Below, one piece after another: positions 60,639 through 64,000 of a stretch of DNA of 64,000 bases (its first letter is position 1; every line of letters begins with the position of its first letter). The notes under the pieces are model-generated. The model was not told where the DNA came from, did not search any database, and saw nothing but the letters and a program-made list of their open reading frames with translations. A program made the translations under genes and the position numbers. Origin of the DNA: Rostratula benghalensis (Eukaryota; Chordata; Aves; Charadriiformes; Rostratulidae); contig VXAI01000015.1 in NCBI GenBank assembly GCA_013399305.1, forward strand, positions 7,476,748 through 7,540,747, read 5' to 3'.

Positions 60639-61414
60639 GGGAACCCAAAACGCCATCGACGTCGCAGGCGGTGGCCAACAGGGCAGGTGGCAGCAGCTCA
60701 GAGGATGCCATCAAGAGCATCCTGGAGCAGGCGCGGCGGGAGATGCAGGCACAGCAGCAGGCGCTGCTGGAGATGGAGTCGGGGGGCAGCGGGCGCCCCG
60801 GGGACACGCCACCCACTGAGCGCTCCACGCTGGCCACCGTCAGCCAGAACATCGTCCCACCCTACGTCAAGCAGGAGGAGGGGAGTGGAGCCAGCCCTGG
60901 CCCCCCGCAGACCCCCCTGGCCGTCCTCTCACCCGCCGCCTTCGTCCAGAGCATCATCCGGAAGGTGAAGTCGGAGATCGGTGATGCCGGCTCCTACTTC
61001 GACCAGCACTGGGCATCGGAGCGGAGCCTGCTCAGCCGACCCTACACCTCCGTCTCGCCTTCACTCTCCTCCTCCTCCTCGAGCTACTCCAGCATGGCCA
61101 ATGGCCGGGGCTGGCCGCGGGGTGAGCCCAGCGAGGGTGGCACCAACGAGGATGAGGTGCCACTGGCAGAGGATGAGCCCCAGCGGCTGACAGAGATGAA
61201 GGCGGAGGGAGCCGGCACGGAGCCAGCGGCTGGTGGTCGTCTCTCCTACTACCCTGCCTACGTGCCACGGACCCTGAAGCCCACCGTGCCACCGCTGACA
61301 CCGGAACAGTATGAGATGTACATGTACAGGGAGGTGGACACTCTGGAACTGACACGGCAGGTCAAGGAGAAGTTGGCCAAGAACGGCATCTGCCAGAGGA
61401 TCTTCGGAGAGAAG
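60639..61414 (+). CDS. CUX2: CUX2 exon 17 (linker and first half of Cut domain 2)
   Basis: 776 nt, phase 1 in, phase 0 out; donor GTACCA. It begins EPKTPS, then [18 protein letters not shown] with a Gln-rich stretch. The middle is a low-conservation Ser/Pro/Glu region with three sumoylation-type motifs (VKQE in [12 protein letters not shown] in [12 protein letters not shown]) and a Ser run. The conserved [20 protein letters not shown] block precedes Cut domain 2, which starts at [16 protein letters not shown] (61340) and is cut by the intron after IFGEK. Linker functions are inferred from motif shape only. Confidence 0.96.
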
Positions 61415-61849
61415 GTACCAGCCTGGAGAAGGGGGGCTTGGTGTCCCCTCTGCTCCACAACCCCAGGGCTCATTGGCGGCTTCCAACAGCTCCCTTCCAG
61501 GGTCCCCACTCTCTTGGCTGGGTTTCCCCTTAGAGGATGCTGAATCCTCAGGCTCTGACCCAATTCCAAGCAGTCTCCCAGTGGCCACCACCAACTGGCT
61601 GTTGCCATATCCCACCAGTAACACTCTGTCCCCTGGGCAGAGCCCTGTGGGAACAGTCTTCCCAGCCCACTGGGTATCCCTGCGAGTGGAGTCAAAGGGT
61701 CCAGATGTGCCATGGCATGGCATGCCTTGAGCATGGCAGCGGGGGGCAACCTGCTTCCCCTCCCTCGATGTGGGGACGGGGGGGTGCTGTAGCCCGGCAT
61801 TTGGGGGAGCATGCCCTGGCCTTGGTGGTGATGCCTGCCTGGTACTTAG
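61415..61849 (+). other. CUX2: Intron 17
   Basis: 435 bp, GC-rich, no recognised repeat. It has in-frame stops, so read-through is not possible. The acceptor TGGTACTTAG has few pyrimidines. Confidence 0.85.
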
Positions 61850-62009
61850 GTGCTGGGGCTGTCCCAGGGCAGCGTGAGTGACATGCTGTCACGGCCCAAG
61901 CCATGGAGCAAGCTGACGCAGAAGGGTCGGGAGCCTTTCATCCGCATGCAGCTCTGGCTGACCGACCAGCTGGGCCAAGGCATCAGCCAGCAGCCAACAC
62001 CTTCCCAGG
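61850..62009 (+). CDS. CUX2: CUX2 exon 18 (second half of Cut domain 2)
   Basis: Encodes [19 protein letters not shown], then [18 protein letters not shown] and a [16 protein letters not shown] tail with one trailing base (160 nt, phase 0 in, phase 1 out). The donor is GTAAGT. The Cut domain portion is effectively identical to the family consensus. The splice inside the Cut domain, between GEK and VLG, is the usual CUX position. Confidence 0.97.
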
Positions 62010-62584
62010 GTAAGTGCCACCACTGTCCCAGTTGTCCCCACATGCCCCCACTGCCCCCGGCGCTTCTGCATCCATCCTCTGCATCCTACCCCCACCCCAG
62101 CACCAGGGAGACCTGCCACCCCCAGCACCCTCACTTGCACCCCAGTCCTGGGAAGCCCCTTTCATCCCCCTCTCCTTTGATGCATCCAACTTATTTTGAA
62201 CCCCTTAATTAGTTGCTTTGATAATTTAGGGCTGTTAGATCCTCAAATGTTATTTTGTAGAAACGCATACTGGAAGTCATCTAGTTGAAAAAAAAAAAAA
62301 ATAAAAATCAAAAACAAAAAAAGGAAAGCCACAGCAAAAATCCTTGGCTTTGTGCCTGGCATAAAGAAGTAATCGTGTTTTTGTTTTTTTAAAATTAGTG
62401 GTGTTTTCTCTCTGCTACTCCATCAGCTCCTCCCACTTTGCTGTAGCCATTCGCGGTTCGCATCCCCCCTCTCTGGAGAACAGGGCTGTGGCCATCCCCA
62501 AAATAACCTTCCTGCTCCCACTGTGTCCTCACCACTCTCCCCTCCCGCTGTCCCCGCTGACCCCTCTCCCCTGGTGTCACACAG
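62010..62584 (+). other. CUX2: Intron 18
   Basis: 575 bp with an AT-rich middle (about 62195-62400) including an A-run near 62288. The acceptor is CTGGTGTCACACAG. No exon was recognised. Confidence 0.85.
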
Positions 62585-62854
62585 CCAGCCCGGCAGAGCC
62601 CCAGCCATCCCCCTCGCCGCCCCCCAGCCCCACGGAACATGAGAAGAGCTGCCCGGAGCCCCTCACTCTGGCCTTGGAGAGCAGCAAAGAAAACCAACAG
62701 CCCGAGAGCCGGTCGACCCCTGCGCTTGGTGGGAAGACCTACTCCAACAGCCAGGGACCCGTGGGCATCCAGGAGATTGTGGCCATGTCCCCTGAGCTGG
62801 ACACCTACTCCATCACCAAGAAGGTCAAGGAGGTCTTGACGGACAACAATTTAG
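62585..62854 (+). CDS. CUX2: CUX2 exon 19 (linker and start of Cut domain 3)
   Basis: 270 nt, phase 1 in, phase 1 out; donor GTGCGG. Encodes (A)[17 protein letters not shown], then [17 protein letters not shown], then [20 protein letters not shown] and [11 protein letters not shown]. The SSKENQQPE and [17 protein letters not shown] blocks identify CUX2. Cut domain 3 starts at LDTYSITKK (62797) and continues in exon 20. Confidence 0.96.
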
Positions 62855-63355
<501 letters not shown>

Positions 63356-63358
63356 TGA

Positions 63359-64000
<642 letters not shown>

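Overview
This window is vertebrate nuclear DNA, most likely from a bird. It has no operon structure and almost no continuous coding sequence. The interspersed repeats I can name are all CR1-type LINE 3' ends (an ATTCTATG-type terminus preceded by a 'ggttggactcgatgatc' motif). Many of the 3' introns are short and GC-rich. I cannot name the species.

The only gene I can support is CUX2 (cut-like homeobox 2), on the + strand. Nineteen coding exons can be placed to the base from splice sites, reading-frame phase and protein similarity. They run from the exon beginning KELNSVAS (40814) to the exon carrying most of the homeodomain (ends 63663). By comparison with the mammalian gene I number them exon 2 and exons 4 to 21. 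Exon 1 (the N-terminus) lies before base 1, and the last exon (end of the homeodomain and the C-terminal repression region) lies beyond base 64000. The 48-nt exon 3 was not found. The placed exons total 3551 nt, and every junction keeps frame.

Layout: 1-40813 is intron 1. It holds GC-rich simple sequence, homopolymer runs, four CR1 fragments, a 130-base assembly gap and several AT-rich unique islands that look like candidate regulatory elements. 40925-49278 is intron 2 and intron 3, with an 850-bp TGTGTGATGG minisatellite and a CR1 fragment. 49279-57883 carries exons 4-14, which encode the N-terminal coiled coil. 58131-63663 carries exons 15-21, which encode Cut domains 1, 2 and 3 and most of the homeodomain.

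The protein is a sequence-specific nuclear transcription factor, mainly a repressor in neural tissue. The coiled coil serves protein contacts; the three Cut domains and the homeodomain bind DNA.

Points most worth a second look: a 69-nt near-perfect hairpin in intron 1 (23026-23094) with pre-miRNA geometry; a 170-bp AT-rich fold-back at 30049-30216; a GC-AG intron of 108 bp that is open in frame (57676-57783); a second open, frame-preserving intron (54192-54383); the missing exon 3; and a tight TAATTA/SOX motif cluster upstream of exon 5.
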